This document shows positions 17,164 to 25,034 of a DNA stretch of 64,000 nt, one piece after another. Both the position numbers and the translations under genes were made by a program. Every line of letters starts with the position of its first letter. The first letter of the stretch is position 1. Under the pieces are notes generated by a model. It had not been told where the DNA came from. It ran no database searches and worked only from the letters and a program-made list of their open reading frames with translations. Source of the DNA: Streptomyces sp. CB02056 (GTDB taxonomy: Bacteria > Actinomycetota > Actinomycetes > Streptomycetales > Streptomycetaceae); NCBI RefSeq assembly GCF_001905545.1, contig NZ_LIPD01000013.1:216349-280348 (forward strand), read 5' to 3'.

Positions 17164-18072
17164 TCACATGGTCAGCACCACCTTGCCCCGGACGTGCCCG
17201 GAGCCGACCAGCCGGTGGGCCTGGGCGACCCGCTCGATCGGGAACGACTCCTCGACCTCCAGCCGCAGTGCGCCGGCCTCCCAGAGCTTCACCAGCTCGG
17301 CCAGCCGCCCGGCCGTCCGCTCGCCCCGCAGCTGCCGGACGCCCAGCCGCTCGGCGCCCGGGTAGTCGACCACGGTGCCGATCCGGTCCCGGTCGGCGAC
17401 CAGTTCGACGGAGGCCTCCAGGGCGCCCCGCCCGGCGGCGTCGAAGGCCGCGGTCACCCCCTGCGGCGCCGCCGCCCGGACCCGCTCCACCAGCCCCTCG
17501 CCGTACGTGACCGGTACCGCGCCCAGTTCCCGCAGGTACGCGTGGTTGCGCTCGCTCGCGGTGCCGACCACGGTGGCGCCCCAGGCGCGGGCCAGCTGGA
17601 CGGCGACCGTGCCGACCCCGCCCGCGGCGCCGTGCACCAGCACGGTGTCGCCCGGGCCGACGCCCAGCTCGGTGAGCGCCAGGTGCGCGGTCTGGCCGGA
17701 GGCGGAGAGCGAGCCGGCCTGCTCCCACGGCATCCCGGCGGGCTTGGCGACCAGCCGGCCGGCGTCGACCACGACCCGGTCGGCCTGGCAGCCCAGCACC
17801 CGGAAGCCCAGCACCTCGTCCCCGACCCGCCAGTCGCCGGCGTCCGGACCGAGGGCGTCCACCACCCCGGCGAACTCGTTGCCGAGGACGAACGGCGGCT
17901 CGACCGCCAGGCCCGGCGGACGGAACCCCTCCCGGATCGCGAGGTCCACCGGCTGCACCCCGGCCGTGTACACCCGTACCCGTACCTCGCCCGGCCCGGG
18001 CTCCGGGTCGGGCACCTCGGCGACCCGTAGGACCTCAGGACCGCCGCTCCCTGTCACGGTGACCGCTTTCAT
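17164..18072 (-). CDS. NADP-dependent zinc-less alcohol-dehydrogenase/quinone-oxidoreductase family enzyme, SoxR target
   Basis: 302 residues, medium-chain dehydrogenase/reductase fold of the quinone oxidoreductase type: GroES-like N-terminal domain (VTGSGGPEVLRV start, IREGFRPPG, VLGNEFAGVV) and Rossmann domain with HGAAGGVGTVAVQLARAWGA. The zinc-binding Cys and His residues of alcohol dehydrogenases are missing. It should reduce quinone-like compounds with NADPH. A SoxR box sits in its promoter, as in the SCO4266-type oxidoreductases of the Streptomyces SoxR regulon (known from that genus). ATG 18072 gives the conserved MKAV start; an in-frame ATG at 18129, only about 12 bases after the -10 box, would add a basic 19-residue leader. 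Confidence 0.88.
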   Translation of the reverse strand: MKAVTVTGSGGPEVLRVAEVPDPEPGPGEVRVRVYTAGVQPVDLAIREGFRPPGLAVEPPFVLGNEFAGVVDALGPDAGDWRVGDEVLGFRVLGCQADRVVVDAGRLVAKPAGMPWEQAGSLSASGQTAHLALTELGVGPGDTVLVHGAAGGVGTVAVQLARAWGATVVGTASERNHAYLRELGAVPVTYGEGLVERVRAAAPQGVTAAFDAAGRGALEASVELVADRDRIGTVVDYPGAERLGVRQLRGERTAGRLAELVKLWEAGALRLEVEESFPIERVAQAHRLVGSGHVRGKVVLTM

Positions 18073-18085
18073 GCCTTTTCCCGCC

Positions 18086-18125
18086 CCTTCTCGATCCTTC
18101 TCGAACCTTCGTGAGCCTTCTTGAT
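18086..18125. repeat. Four tandem 10-bp repeats in the oxidoreductase leader
   Basis: Four units of CCTTCTCGAT-like sequence (CCTTC followed by TCGAT, TCGAA, GTGAG, TTGAT) lie between the SoxR promoter and ATG 18072. On the transcript each reads as a GAAGG-containing unit, so several weak Shine-Dalgarno-like sequences are present in a row. Confidence 0.7.
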
Positions 18126-18141
18126 CCATCCGTTGTCGACG

Positions 18142-18172
18142 ATCCTCGGGCCTGAAGTGCGCTTGAGGTCAA
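18142..18172 (-). promoter_or_regulatory. SoxR box and 19-bp-spaced promoter
   Basis: On the minus strand TTGACC (18172-18167) and GAGGAT (18147-18142) are separated by 19 bases, the overlong spacer typical of MerR-family promoters. The spacer overlaps CCTCAAGCGCACTTCAGG (18168-18151), which matches the SoxR consensus CCTCAAGTTAACTTGAGG at 14 of 18 positions, the differences being mainly at the centre. Confidence 0.75.
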
Positions 18173-18262
18173 GCTTTTGTTCAGCGTGTCGACACTGATG
18201 GGCGCATTGTCAGATTTATCCTGGACGGCGCTCAGCCGTCCGTCGTCGAGAGGAACCTCCCC

Positions 18263-19846
18263 GTGGGCCAGCTGCCCCTGTTCTTCCTGGTGCTGCTCGC
18301 CTCCGTGGTGACCATGCCGCTCGGTCGGAAGACCGGAGTGCCACAACCGGTGCTGATGACCCTGCTCGGCATCGTCATGGCGCTCGTCCCGCAGATCCCG
18401 GACGTCAGCATCGAACCCGAGCTGATCCTCCCGCTGGTCCTGCCGCCGCTGATCTTCGCGGTGGCCCGGCGCTCCTCGGTGCGCTACTTCAAGGCCAACG
18501 CCCGCTCGATCCTGCTGCTGGCGATCGGCCTGGTGGTGGTCACCACGGTCGCCGTGGCCGGTGCCGTGCACTGGCTGCTGCCCGCCCTGCCGCTGGCCGC
18601 CGCCATCGCGGTCGGCGCGCTGGTCTCCCCGCCCGACCCGGTCGCCGCCGTCGCGGTGGCCGGCAGCGTGGGGCTGCCCCGCCGCTTGGTGGCGATCCTG
18701 GAGAGCGAGGGGCTGTTCAACGACGTCACCGCGATCGTCATCTACTCGCTGTCCATCGAGGCCATGGTCAGCGGCGACTTCTCGGGCGGCGACGCGGTGC
18801 TGCGCTTCGTGCTGTCCGCGGTGCTGGCCGTGGTGGTCGGCGTCGCGCTCGGCTGGGTCAACACCAAGCTCGCCGAGCGCCTGGACGACCCGACCCAGCA
18901 GGTCGCGCTCAACCTGCTGGTGCCCTTCGCCGCCTACACCCTGGCCGAGGAGATCCACGGCTCCGGCGTGCTCGCCGTCGTGGTCTGCGCGCTCTACCTC
19001 GCCGAGCGCGCCTCCGACGCGGACGCCGTCGCCTACCGGCTGGTCGGCAACGCCTTCTGGGAGGTGGTCGAGATCCTGATCACCGGCGTCGCCTTCGGAC
19101 TGATCGGCCTGGAGCTGGCCACCGTGCTCAAGGAGGCCGGCCGCGGCTGGACCGGCTTCATCGGCGACGCCGCCGTGGTCATCGCGGTGGTCGTGGCGGT
19201 CCGGCTGCTCTGGCTGCTGCCGGCCGGCTGGCTGTCGAAGCGGCTGCGCTCCGGCGACGAGGAGGACACGCCGTTCAGCTGGAAGGAGAGCGTGATCCTC
19301 TGGTGGTCCGGCATGCGCGGCGTGGCCACCGTCGCCCTGGCGCTCGCCATCCCGCTCACCCTGCACTCCGGCGAGGACTTCCCCGAGCGCGGCCGGCTGG
19401 TCTTCATCGCCTTCAGCGTGGTGCTCTTCACCCTGTTGGTGCAGGGCCTCACCCTGCCCTGGCTGGCCAAGCGGTTCGAGCTGGACATCGACCAGGACAA
19501 GCACGAGCAGGCGGTGCGCCAGCTCTGGTGGCGGGCCGCCAAGGCCGGGCTCAACCGGCTCGGCGAACTGGAGGAGCAGGACCGGCTGCCCGCCGAGGTC
19601 GCCGACCGCCTGCGGGACCGTCAGCACGACCGGCTGGCCCGGCTCTGCCCGGAGAACTACGCCGAGGAGGAGGCCGCCGAGGCCAAGCTGCGGATGGCCC
19701 AGTGGCGGGCCGCCCGGGACGTCGAGCAGGAGATGATCGCCGCCTCCCGCCGCGAGATGCTCGCCGCCCGCAGCGAGCCCGGCGCCGATCCGGAGCTGGT
19801 CGACGAGGTGCTGCGCGGACTCGACCTGCGCTCCGAACGGAAGTGA
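18263..19846 (+). CDS. Na+/H+ antiporter, CPA1 family
   Basis: 527 residues with about 12 membrane helices in the first 400 residues. The ion-binding region SPPDPVAAVAVAGSVGLPRRLVAILESEGLFND (residues about 117-150) carries the conserved Asp-Pro and the ESE-x-L-xND signature of NhaP/SLC9-type exchangers; WSGMRGVATVALALAIP is the conserved helix 11 region. A soluble, Glu/Arg-rich C-terminal tail of about 130 residues follows and is likely regulatory. It exchanges Na+ (or K+) for H+ across the membrane for pH and salt homeostasis. Starts at GTG 18263 behind GAGAGGAA. Divergent from the SoxR-box oxidoreductase. Confidence 0.92.
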   Translation: MGQLPLFFLVLLASVVTMPLGRKTGVPQPVLMTLLGIVMALVPQIPDVSIEPELILPLVLPPLIFAVARRSSVRYFKANARSILLLAIGLVVVTTVAVAGAVHWLLPALPLAAAIAVGALVSPPDPVAAVAVAGSVGLPRRLVAILESEGLFNDVTAIVIYSLSIEAMVSGDFSGGDAVLRFVLSAVLAVVVGVALGWVNTKLAERLDDPTQQVALNLLVPFAAYTLAEEIHGSGVLAVVVCALYLAERASDADAVAYRLVGNAFWEVVEILITGVAFGLIGLELATVLKEAGRGWTGFIGDAAVVIAVVVAVRLLWLLPAGWLSKRLRSGDEEDTPFSWKESVILWWSGMRGVATVALALAIPLTLHSGEDFPERGRLVFIAFSVVLFTLLVQGLTLPWLAKRFELDIDQDKHEQAVRQLWWRAAKAGLNRLGELEEQDRLPAEVADRLRDRQHDRLARLCPENYAEEEAAEAKLRMAQWRAARDVEQEMIAASRREMLAARSEPGADPELVDEVLRGLDLRSERK

Positions 19847-19857
19847 CGGGGCGGCAG

Positions 19858-19892
19858 CCGGGGCCGGGCGGAATGCGCACGACCGGCCCCGG
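19858..19892 (+). terminator. Probable terminator after the antiporter gene
   Basis: CCGGGGCCGG (19858-19867) and CCGGCCCCGG (19883-19892) form a 10-bp stem with a 15-base loop just after the stop codon. A TAGGCT hexamer a few bases further on may belong to the pgi promoter. Confidence 0.5.
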
Positions 19893-20020
19893 GGTTGCAT
19901 AGGCTGAACCCGGGCAGGCCGTCAACGGAGTCGGCGCACCACCAGTACCCGCACGACCTCGGCGAACCCTCACGCCTGGCCCTGCCGGTTTCTGCACCCA
20001 GATGAATCGAGGACCCACCG

Positions 20021-21682
20021 ATGTCGGAGACCCGCGCCGACGCCCGCACCCCGCTCGACCGCACCCCGCAGTGGGCCGCCCTGGCCAAGCACCGGACCGA
20101 ACTGGGCGCCACCCACCTGCGCGAGCTGTTCGCCGCCGACCCGGAGCGCGGCCGCCGCTACACCCTCCAGGTCGGCGACCTGCACGTGGACTACGCCAAG
20201 CACCTGGTCACCGACGAGACGCTGGGGCTGCTGCGCGAGCTGGCCGCCGCCACCGGTGTCGCCGAGCTGCGGGACGCGATGTTCCGCGGCGAGAAGATCA
20301 ACAACACCGAGCACCGGGCGGTCCTGCACACGGCGCTGCGCGCCCCGCGCGGCGCCGTGGTCGAGGTCGACGGCGAGAACGTGGTGCCCGCGGTGCACGC
20401 CGTCCTCGACAAGATGGCCGCCTTCGCCGACCGGGTCCGCAGCGGCGAGTGGAAGGGCCACACCGGCAAGCCGATCCGCACCGTCGTCAACATCGGCATC
20501 GGCGGCTCCGACCTCGGCCCGGCGATGGCCTACGAGGTGCTCCGCTCGTACAGCAAGCGCGACCTCGACGTCCGCTTCGTCTCCAACGTGGACGGCGCCG
20601 ACCTGCACGAGGCGGTCCGCGACCTCGACCCGGCCGAGACGCTGTTCATCGTCGCCTCGAAGACCTTCACCACCATCGAGACCATCACCAACGCGGTCTC
20701 CGCCCGGGACTGGCTGCTCGGCGGCCTGGGCGCCGGCACCGAGGCGGTGGCCAAGCACTTCGTCGCGCTGTCCACCAACGCCCGGGGCGTGCAGGACTTC
20801 GGCATCGACACGGCCAACATGTTCGAGTTCTGGGACTGGGTGGGCGGCCGCTACTCCTACGACTCGGCGATCGGCCTCTCGCTGATGACCGCCATCGGCC
20901 CGGACGCCTTCCGCGAGATGCTGGACGGCTTCCACCTGGTCGACGAGCACTTCCGCACCGCCCCGCCGGAGCAGAACGTCCCGCTGCTGCTCGGCCTGCT
21001 CGGCGTCTGGTACGGCGCGTTCTTCGACGCCCAGGCGCACGCGGTGCTGCCGTACTCGCACTACCTGTCCAAGTTCACCGCCTACCTCCAGCAGCTGGAC
21101 ATGGAGTCCAACGGCAAGTCGGTGACCCGCGACGGCACCCCGGTGGACTGGCAGACCGGCCCGGTGGTCTGGGGCACCCCCGGCACCAACGGCCAGCACG
21201 CCTACTACCAGCTGCTGCACCAGGGCACCAAGGTCATCCCGGCCGACTTCATCGGCTTCGCCAAGCCGGTCGCCGACCTGCCCGCAGGCCTGGTCGCCCA
21301 GCACGACCTGCTGCTGGCCAACTTCTTCGCCCAGACCCAGGCGCTGGCCTTCGGCAAGACCCCGGAGGAGGTCGCGGCCGAGGGCGTGCCCGCCGAGCTC
21401 GTCCCGCACAAGACCTTCCAGGGCAACCACCCGACCACCACCCTCCTGGCCGGCGAGCTCACGCCCTCGGTGCTCGGCCAGCTGGTCGCCCTCTACGAGC
21501 ACAAGGTGTTCGTCCAGGGCGCGATCTGGAACATCGACTCCTTCGACCAGTGGGGCGTCGAGCTGGGCAAGGTGCTCGCCAAGCGGATCGAGCCGGTGCT
21601 GCTCACCGGCGAGGGCACCGAGCAGCTGGACAGCTCCACCGCCGAGCTGGTCGCCCGCTACCGCGCGCTGCGCGGCCGCTGA
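20021..21682 (+). CDS. pgi: Glucose-6-phosphate isomerase
   Basis: 553 residues, the normal length. Conserved blocks: GEKINNTEHRAVLHTALR, NIGIGGSDLGPAMAYE, the sugar-phosphate site FIVASKTFTTIETITNA, GGRYSYDSAIGLSLM near the middle, and the active-site Glu/His region (SNGKSVTRDG, GTNGQHAYYQLLHQGTK). It interconverts glucose-6-phosphate and fructose-6-phosphate in the cytosol. It is not in the zwf/opcA operon seen in some relatives; here it stands alone between the antiporter and the second tRNA-Lys gene. As a central enzyme it is probably constitutive. Confidence 0.98.
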   Translation: MSETRADARTPLDRTPQWAALAKHRTELGATHLRELFAADPERGRRYTLQVGDLHVDYAKHLVTDETLGLLRELAAATGVAELRDAMFRGEKINNTEHRAVLHTALRAPRGAVVEVDGENVVPAVHAVLDKMAAFADRVRSGEWKGHTGKPIRTVVNIGIGGSDLGPAMAYEVLRSYSKRDLDVRFVSNVDGADLHEAVRDLDPAETLFIVASKTFTTIETITNAVSARDWLLGGLGAGTEAVAKHFVALSTNARGVQDFGIDTANMFEFWDWVGGRYSYDSAIGLSLMTAIGPDAFREMLDGFHLVDEHFRTAPPEQNVPLLLGLLGVWYGAFFDAQAHAVLPYSHYLSKFTAYLQQLDMESNGKSVTRDGTPVDWQTGPVVWGTPGTNGQHAYYQLLHQGTKVIPADFIGFAKPVADLPAGLVAQHDLLLANFFAQTQALAFGKTPEEVAAEGVPAELVPHKTFQGNHPTTTLLAGELTPSVLGQLVALYEHKVFVQGAIWNIDSFDQWGVELGKVLAKRIEPVLLTGEGTEQLDSSTAELVARYRALRGR

Positions 21683-21779
21683 GCCCGCGTCGTCCCGGGC
21701 CGTCCGCTCCGGCGGGCGGCCCGGGACGCTCCTCCGGCCGTGGAAACCCGGAACGCCGGAGCGTTGAGACGCCGAAACG

Positions 21780-21815
21780 CCGGAAGGCCCTTCGCTCTCG
21801 CGAAGGGCCTTCCGG
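21780..21815 (-). terminator. Terminator of tRNA-Lys copy 2
   Basis: CCGGAAGGCCCTTCG and its exact complement (15 bp) enclose a short loop, and the minus strand continues with a T-containing tail. It lies eight bases after the tRNA and also faces the end of pgi, so it may stop both genes. Confidence 0.85.
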
Positions 21816-21822
21816 CTGTCTG

Positions 21823-21896
21823 TGCGCCGCCAGGGACTCGAACCCCGGACCCGCTGATTAAGAGTCAGCTGCTCTAACCAACTGAGCTAGCGGCGC
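21823..21896 (-). tRNA. tRNA-Lys(CTT), copy 2
   Basis: Identical in sequence to the tRNA at 17016-17089 (anticodon CTT, no encoded CCA). Its surroundings from 21769 to 21904 match 16962-17097 with two substitutions in 136 bases. Confidence 0.95.
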
Positions 21897-21911
21897 CTGC
21901 TGACAGAGAAG

Positions 21912-21940
21912 ACTCTAGCAGCGCCGTGCGGCCGAGCCAA
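21912..21940 (-). promoter_or_regulatory. Promoter of tRNA-Lys copy 2
   Basis: TTGGCT (21940-21935) and TAGAGT (21917-21912) are separated by 17 bases on the minus strand, about 15 bases before the tRNA. The same TAGAGT box occurs before tRNA-His, while copy 1 has TAATGT instead. Confidence 0.65.
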
Positions 21941-21964
21941 AATCGAATAACGGACGCCCCGCGT

Positions 21965-22567
21965 TCACCCCCCGGTCACGACGGCCGCCCCGGCGGGAAC
22001 CGGCGCGCCCGGCTCGCGCGCCGCCCGGACGCAGGCCCACAGCACCACCGCGGCGCCGGGCAGCCGGGGGTCGCGCCGCTCCGGCGCGACGATCCACCGG
22101 CCGGCGCCCTGCCCGGGGGAGTCCGGGCTGTTCACCATCCGCTGCAGGGGCGGCACGGTCACCGCGTCGCCCTTGCCGTGGCACAGCAGCGGCGGAACGT
22201 CCCGGGCCCACTCCTCCCAGGCCAGCAGCCGGCGCAGCCGGGGCGCCGCGCCCGGCTGGACGAACAGCAGCAGCCGCCCCCGGTGGACGGCCACCGGCCC
22301 GCAGCCCGGCCCGGACGCCCACAGCTCGTCCAGCACCCGGCGGCCGAACAGCGCCGGCATGCTGATCACGTCGAAGGCGCGCCCGCAGGGCAGTACCGAG
22401 GGCGCCCAGGGGCGGCTCTCCCACAGGGCGCGCATGCTGCGCGGGTACTCGCTGGCGGAAGCGAGCCAGGCCTCCCCGGCCGCGCCGACGCACTCCACCG
22501 ACGGGTGCATCACCGACGGGTACGACACCGACTGCTGCGTCACCGATTGCTGCGTCCAGATCTCCAC
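21965..22567 (-). CDS. Conserved actinobacterial protein resembling the DNA primase/polymerase N-terminal domain
   Basis: About 200 residues. The body (EAWLASASEYPRSMRALW, VLPCGRAFDVISMPALFGRRVLDELW, GPVAVHRGRLLLFVQPGAA, WIVAPERRDPRLPGAAVVLWACVRAA) matches a family annotated in Streptomyces as bifunctional DNA primase/polymerase-like; no intact catalytic acidic pair is obvious, so activity is uncertain. The N-terminus is encoded by four in-frame 15-bp repeats (xxxSV units), which favours a start upstream of them at GTG 22567; ATG 22510 is the alternative. No clear Shine-Dalgarno sequence precedes either. Followed by tRNA-Lys copy 2. Confidence 0.6.
   Translation of the reverse strand: MEIWTQQSVTQQSVSYPSVMHPSVECVGAAGEAWLASASEYPRSMRALWESRPWAPSVLPCGRAFDVISMPALFGRRVLDELWASGPGCGPVAVHRGRLLLFVQPGAAPRLRRLLAWEEWARDVPPLLCHGKGDAVTVPPLQRMVNSPDSPGQGAGRWIVAPERRDPRLPGAAVVLWACVRAAREPGAPVPAGAAVVTGG
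22496..22555. repeat. Four tandem 15-bp repeats at the start of the primase-like gene
   Basis: Units CACCGACGGGTGCAT, CACCGACGGGTACGA, CACCGACTGCTGCGT and CACCGATTGCTGCGT follow each other without gaps. The period is a multiple of three and the minus-strand frame reads five-residue units ending in SV. Confidence 0.8.
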
Positions 22568-22695
22568 GGAGAGCAGCCTGTGCGGCGCACGCCCCCGGTG
22601 CGACGGAAAGCACGGTTCGCCGGACAGCGCGGCGGGGGACGGCGTACCCTTCCCCGTCGCGCATATGCCAGGGGCCCGTGTCCGGCCGCGGGCGC

Positions 22696-23049
22696 TCAGT
22701 CCTCGTGCCGGCGCGGCTGGAGCAGGGTGCGGCCGTACTCGATCATCTTCGCGGCGTAGTCCGGGGTCCAGTCCGCCCGCCGGGCGACCTCGGCGTCGGA
22801 CAGCGCGTCGAACCGGCGCGGGTCGGCGAGCTGCGCGGCGGCGACCGCCTGGAAGTCCGTGGCCCGCTCGGCGGCGGCCCGGAAGGCCAGGGCCAGCTCC
22901 GTGGAGCGGCGCAGCAGCTCCGCCGGGTCCTCGATCGACTCCAGGTCGAAGAATCGTTCCGGCTCGGGTTCGGCGGACTGCGGCTCGAACAGCAGCTGCA
23001 CCGGACGCAGGCGCCTGGTGGGCTCGGACGACTCTGGGGAGTCGGGCAT
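22696..23049 (-). CDS. Conserved hypothetical protein, small and helical
   Basis: 117 residues, soluble. GGAGG lies eight bases before ATG 23049. The C-terminal half is helical and rich in Ala and charged residues (ELALAFRAAAERATDFQAV, ADPRRFDALSDAEVARRADW) and ends IEYGRTLLQPRRHED. No cysteine, no membrane segment and no motif that I recognise. It is 130-190 bases upstream of the primase-like gene on the same strand and could be co-transcribed with it. Codon use is typical. Confidence 0.7.
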   Translation of the reverse strand: MPDSPESSEPTRRLRPVQLLFEPQSAEPEPERFFDLESIEDPAELLRRSTELALAFRAAAERATDFQAVAAAQLADPRRFDALSDAEVARRADWTPDYAAKMIEYGRTLLQPRRHED

Positions 23050-23321
23050 GGACGGACACCTCCGGGTTTCGGGTGGGGGTGGGGGAAATCTGCTCCGGGC
23101 TGCGCCGCCCGGTCGTGGCCGCCGTCCATTGTCTCGCGGCGGGGGCCCGTAGCGGAACGGTGCGCACGCGAGCGCTATTCCCCGGCGCACGCCGGGCGCG
23201 CGACTCGTGCGCCGCGCTTCCGGATCGCATGCGAACCGGTTGTCCGGGTGCGCCCGGTGCGCCCGGTGCGCCCGGGCTGCCCGACGAAGCCGATGAAGCC
23301 GACGAACCGGAGAGAACCCCC

Positions 23322-23648
23322 ATGCGTGTGAGAAGAGGCCTGACGGCCCTCGCCCTGTCCGTCCTGTCCCTGCTGGGCGCCCTGCTCGCGGTCGCCGCCT
23401 CCGTCGCCCCGCCCGCCGCGGCCGCCGAGACGGCGCTGGTGGTCACCGGGGAACCGAGCGCCCCCGGCGGCGCCTCGACGGCGACCTGCCCGGCCGGCAC
23501 CCACCTGACCGGCGGCGGCTACCGGCTCCAGCCGGACGCGGACGGTCCGGTGCGCGCCGACGGCCCCACCGCCGACGCGCGCGGCTGGAGCGCGCAGGCG
23601 GAGCGGGGGTCGGTGGTGGCCTACGCCGTCTGCGAGACCGAGGACTGA
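23322..23648 (+). CDS. Small secreted protein of unknown function
   Basis: 108 residues. A signal peptide covers about residues 1-36 (MRVRRGLTALALS, hydrophobic core, AAAAE). The mature part of about 72 residues has two pairs of features: CPAGTHLTGGGYRL near its start and VVAYAVCE at its end, so one disulfide is likely. It resembles short secreted streptomycete proteins without assigned function. GGAGAG lies before ATG 23322. The DNA just upstream (23245-23320) has short direct repeats of GTGCGCCCG and of GACGAAGCC. Convergent with the nuclease-helicase operon. Confidence 0.7.
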   Translation: MRVRRGLTALALSVLSLLGALLAVAASVAPPAAAAETALVVTGEPSAPGGASTATCPAGTHLTGGGYRLQPDADGPVRADGPTADARGWSAQAERGSVVAYAVCETED

Positions 23649-23672
23649 CCCCGGCGGCCGGCCGGACGGGCC

Positions 23673-25034
23673 TCAGCGCAGGTGGACCCGGTGGCGGCTC
23701 AGGTGCTCCAGCACCTCGTGGTTGGCCTCCCAGCCGTCCGGAAAGGCCACCGGGACGCCCAGCTGCACCGGCTCGGTCGCGGGGTGCTCGTCCAGCAGCT
23801 CGGCGATCCCGGCCCGGGCCACCACGATGCAGGCGTGCCGGTGCCGGGAGGCGAGCACGCAGAGCCGGCCGGTCTCCAGGTGGAAGGCGGTCGCGTCGGG
23901 GCGCCCGGAGAGCGGGTGCAGCACCACGGTGACGTCGTACTCGCGGCCCTGCAGGCGGTTGGCGGTGTCCACGGTGACGGCCGGACCGGCCGCGCCGTCC
24001 ACCGGCACGCCCGCCTTGAGCAGGGCCGCGCGCACGGCCGCCGCCTGGTCCCGGTGGGCGGTGCCGACGGCGACCCGGTCCGCGGTGAGCGGGGCCTCGC
24101 CCTGCTCGGAGTGGGCGGTCAGCCCCCGCTCCAGCAGCCGGCGGACGGTGGCCGCGACGGCCGCCACGGCCTGCGGGTCGGTCCGTACGGTGTGCCGGGC
24201 GGGCAGTTCCAGCAGGGCCCAGCCGTGCTCGGCGGCCCGGTCGATCACCGCGTCCAGCGCCGAGCCGTCCGGGCGGACGGCGGCCGTCAGCCGGCGGTCG
24301 TCCGGGCCGGTGCCGGAGCGGAACGGCGTGTACGGGTAGAAGGCCCGCGAGATCAGCGGCGCGGCGCTGGCGGGCAGCCGCCAGGAGACCGGCAGCCGGT
24401 GCGGCTCGATCTCCGGGTTGTGCGCCAGCATGGTGACCACCGCACTGCCGGACGGGTCGTACGACAGCCCGGCCCACTGCTCGGTGCCGACCACGGTGAA
24501 CGGGTCCAGCTGGCCCGGGTCGCCGACGAACAGCGCCCGCTCGAACAGCCGGGCCACCGCGAGCAGGGCGTCCGAGCGCATCTGGTACGCCTCGTCGACG
24601 ATCGCGTGCCGCCAGGGCGCCTCCGTCCGCACCCACTGCCACTTGGCCGAGGTGGAGATCACCACGTCGTGCTCGACCAGGTCGGCGACCTTGTCGGAGG
24701 GCGTGACGTTGGCGTGCTTCAGCACCTCCGGGCCGGGCCGGGAGTCCGCGGCGTGCAGCCGGCCGATCGTCAACTCCGGCGCCTTCTCGGCCAGTCGGCC
24801 CACCAGGTCGTCCACCTGGCCGTTGGTCTGGGCGACGATCATCAGCCGCTCGCCGGCGCCGACCAGCTCGCGGGCCGCCCGCACCACGAGCGTCGACTTC
24901 CCGGCGCCGGGCGGGGAGTCCACCACCACGCCGCGCGGGGCGCCGGCCGGCGGACGGACGGTGGCCGCCAGGATTCGGGCCACCGCGGCGTCGGCGGCCG
25001 CGCCCGGGGCCTGCTCGGGGATCGAAGTGGTCAT
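23673..25034 (-). CDS. SF1B helicase of the Upf1/Dna2 type, third gene of a nuclease-helicase operon
   Basis: 453 residues. Helicase motifs in order: Walker A DSPPGAGKST (39-48), motif II VDEA (146-149), motif III GDPGQLDP (171-178), an arginine motif SWRLP (217-221), motif V VDTANRLQGREYD (355-367) and motif VI ASRHRHACIVV (395-405). The GDxxQLxP and VDTxxxxQGxE forms are those of the SF1B Upf1/Dna2/SMUBP2 group. It is compact and lacks the beta-barrel insert that these helicases carry. ATG 25034 overlaps the stop of the preceding gene (TGATG). Presumed role: ATP-driven 5'-3' translocation on single-stranded DNA in concert with the two upstream products. Repair or anti-phage use is not decided by the sequence. 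Confidence 0.85.
   Translation of the reverse strand: MTTSIPEQAPGAAADAAVARILAATVRPPAGAPRGVVVDSPPGAGKSTLVVRAARELVGAGERLMIVAQTNGQVDDLVGRLAEKAPELTIGRLHAADSRPGPEVLKHANVTPSDKVADLVEHDVVISTSAKWQWVRTEAPWRHAIVDEAYQMRSDALLAVARLFERALFVGDPGQLDPFTVVGTEQWAGLSYDPSGSAVVTMLAHNPEIEPHRLPVSWRLPASAAPLISRAFYPYTPFRSGTGPDDRRLTAAVRPDGSALDAVIDRAAEHGWALLELPARHTVRTDPQAVAAVAATVRRLLERGLTAHSEQGEAPLTADRVAVGTAHRDQAAAVRAALLKAGVPVDGAAGPAVTVDTANRLQGREYDVTVVLHPLSGRPDATAFHLETGRLCVLASRHRHACIVVARAGIAELLDEHPATEPVQLGVPVAFPDGWEANHEVLEHLSRHRVHLR

Noticed and set aside
16962..21904. An integrative element between two tRNA-Lys copies
   Set aside because: No integrase, no excisionase, no truncated att site; the genes between are core chromosomal ones and the repeat includes the whole tRNA and terminator.
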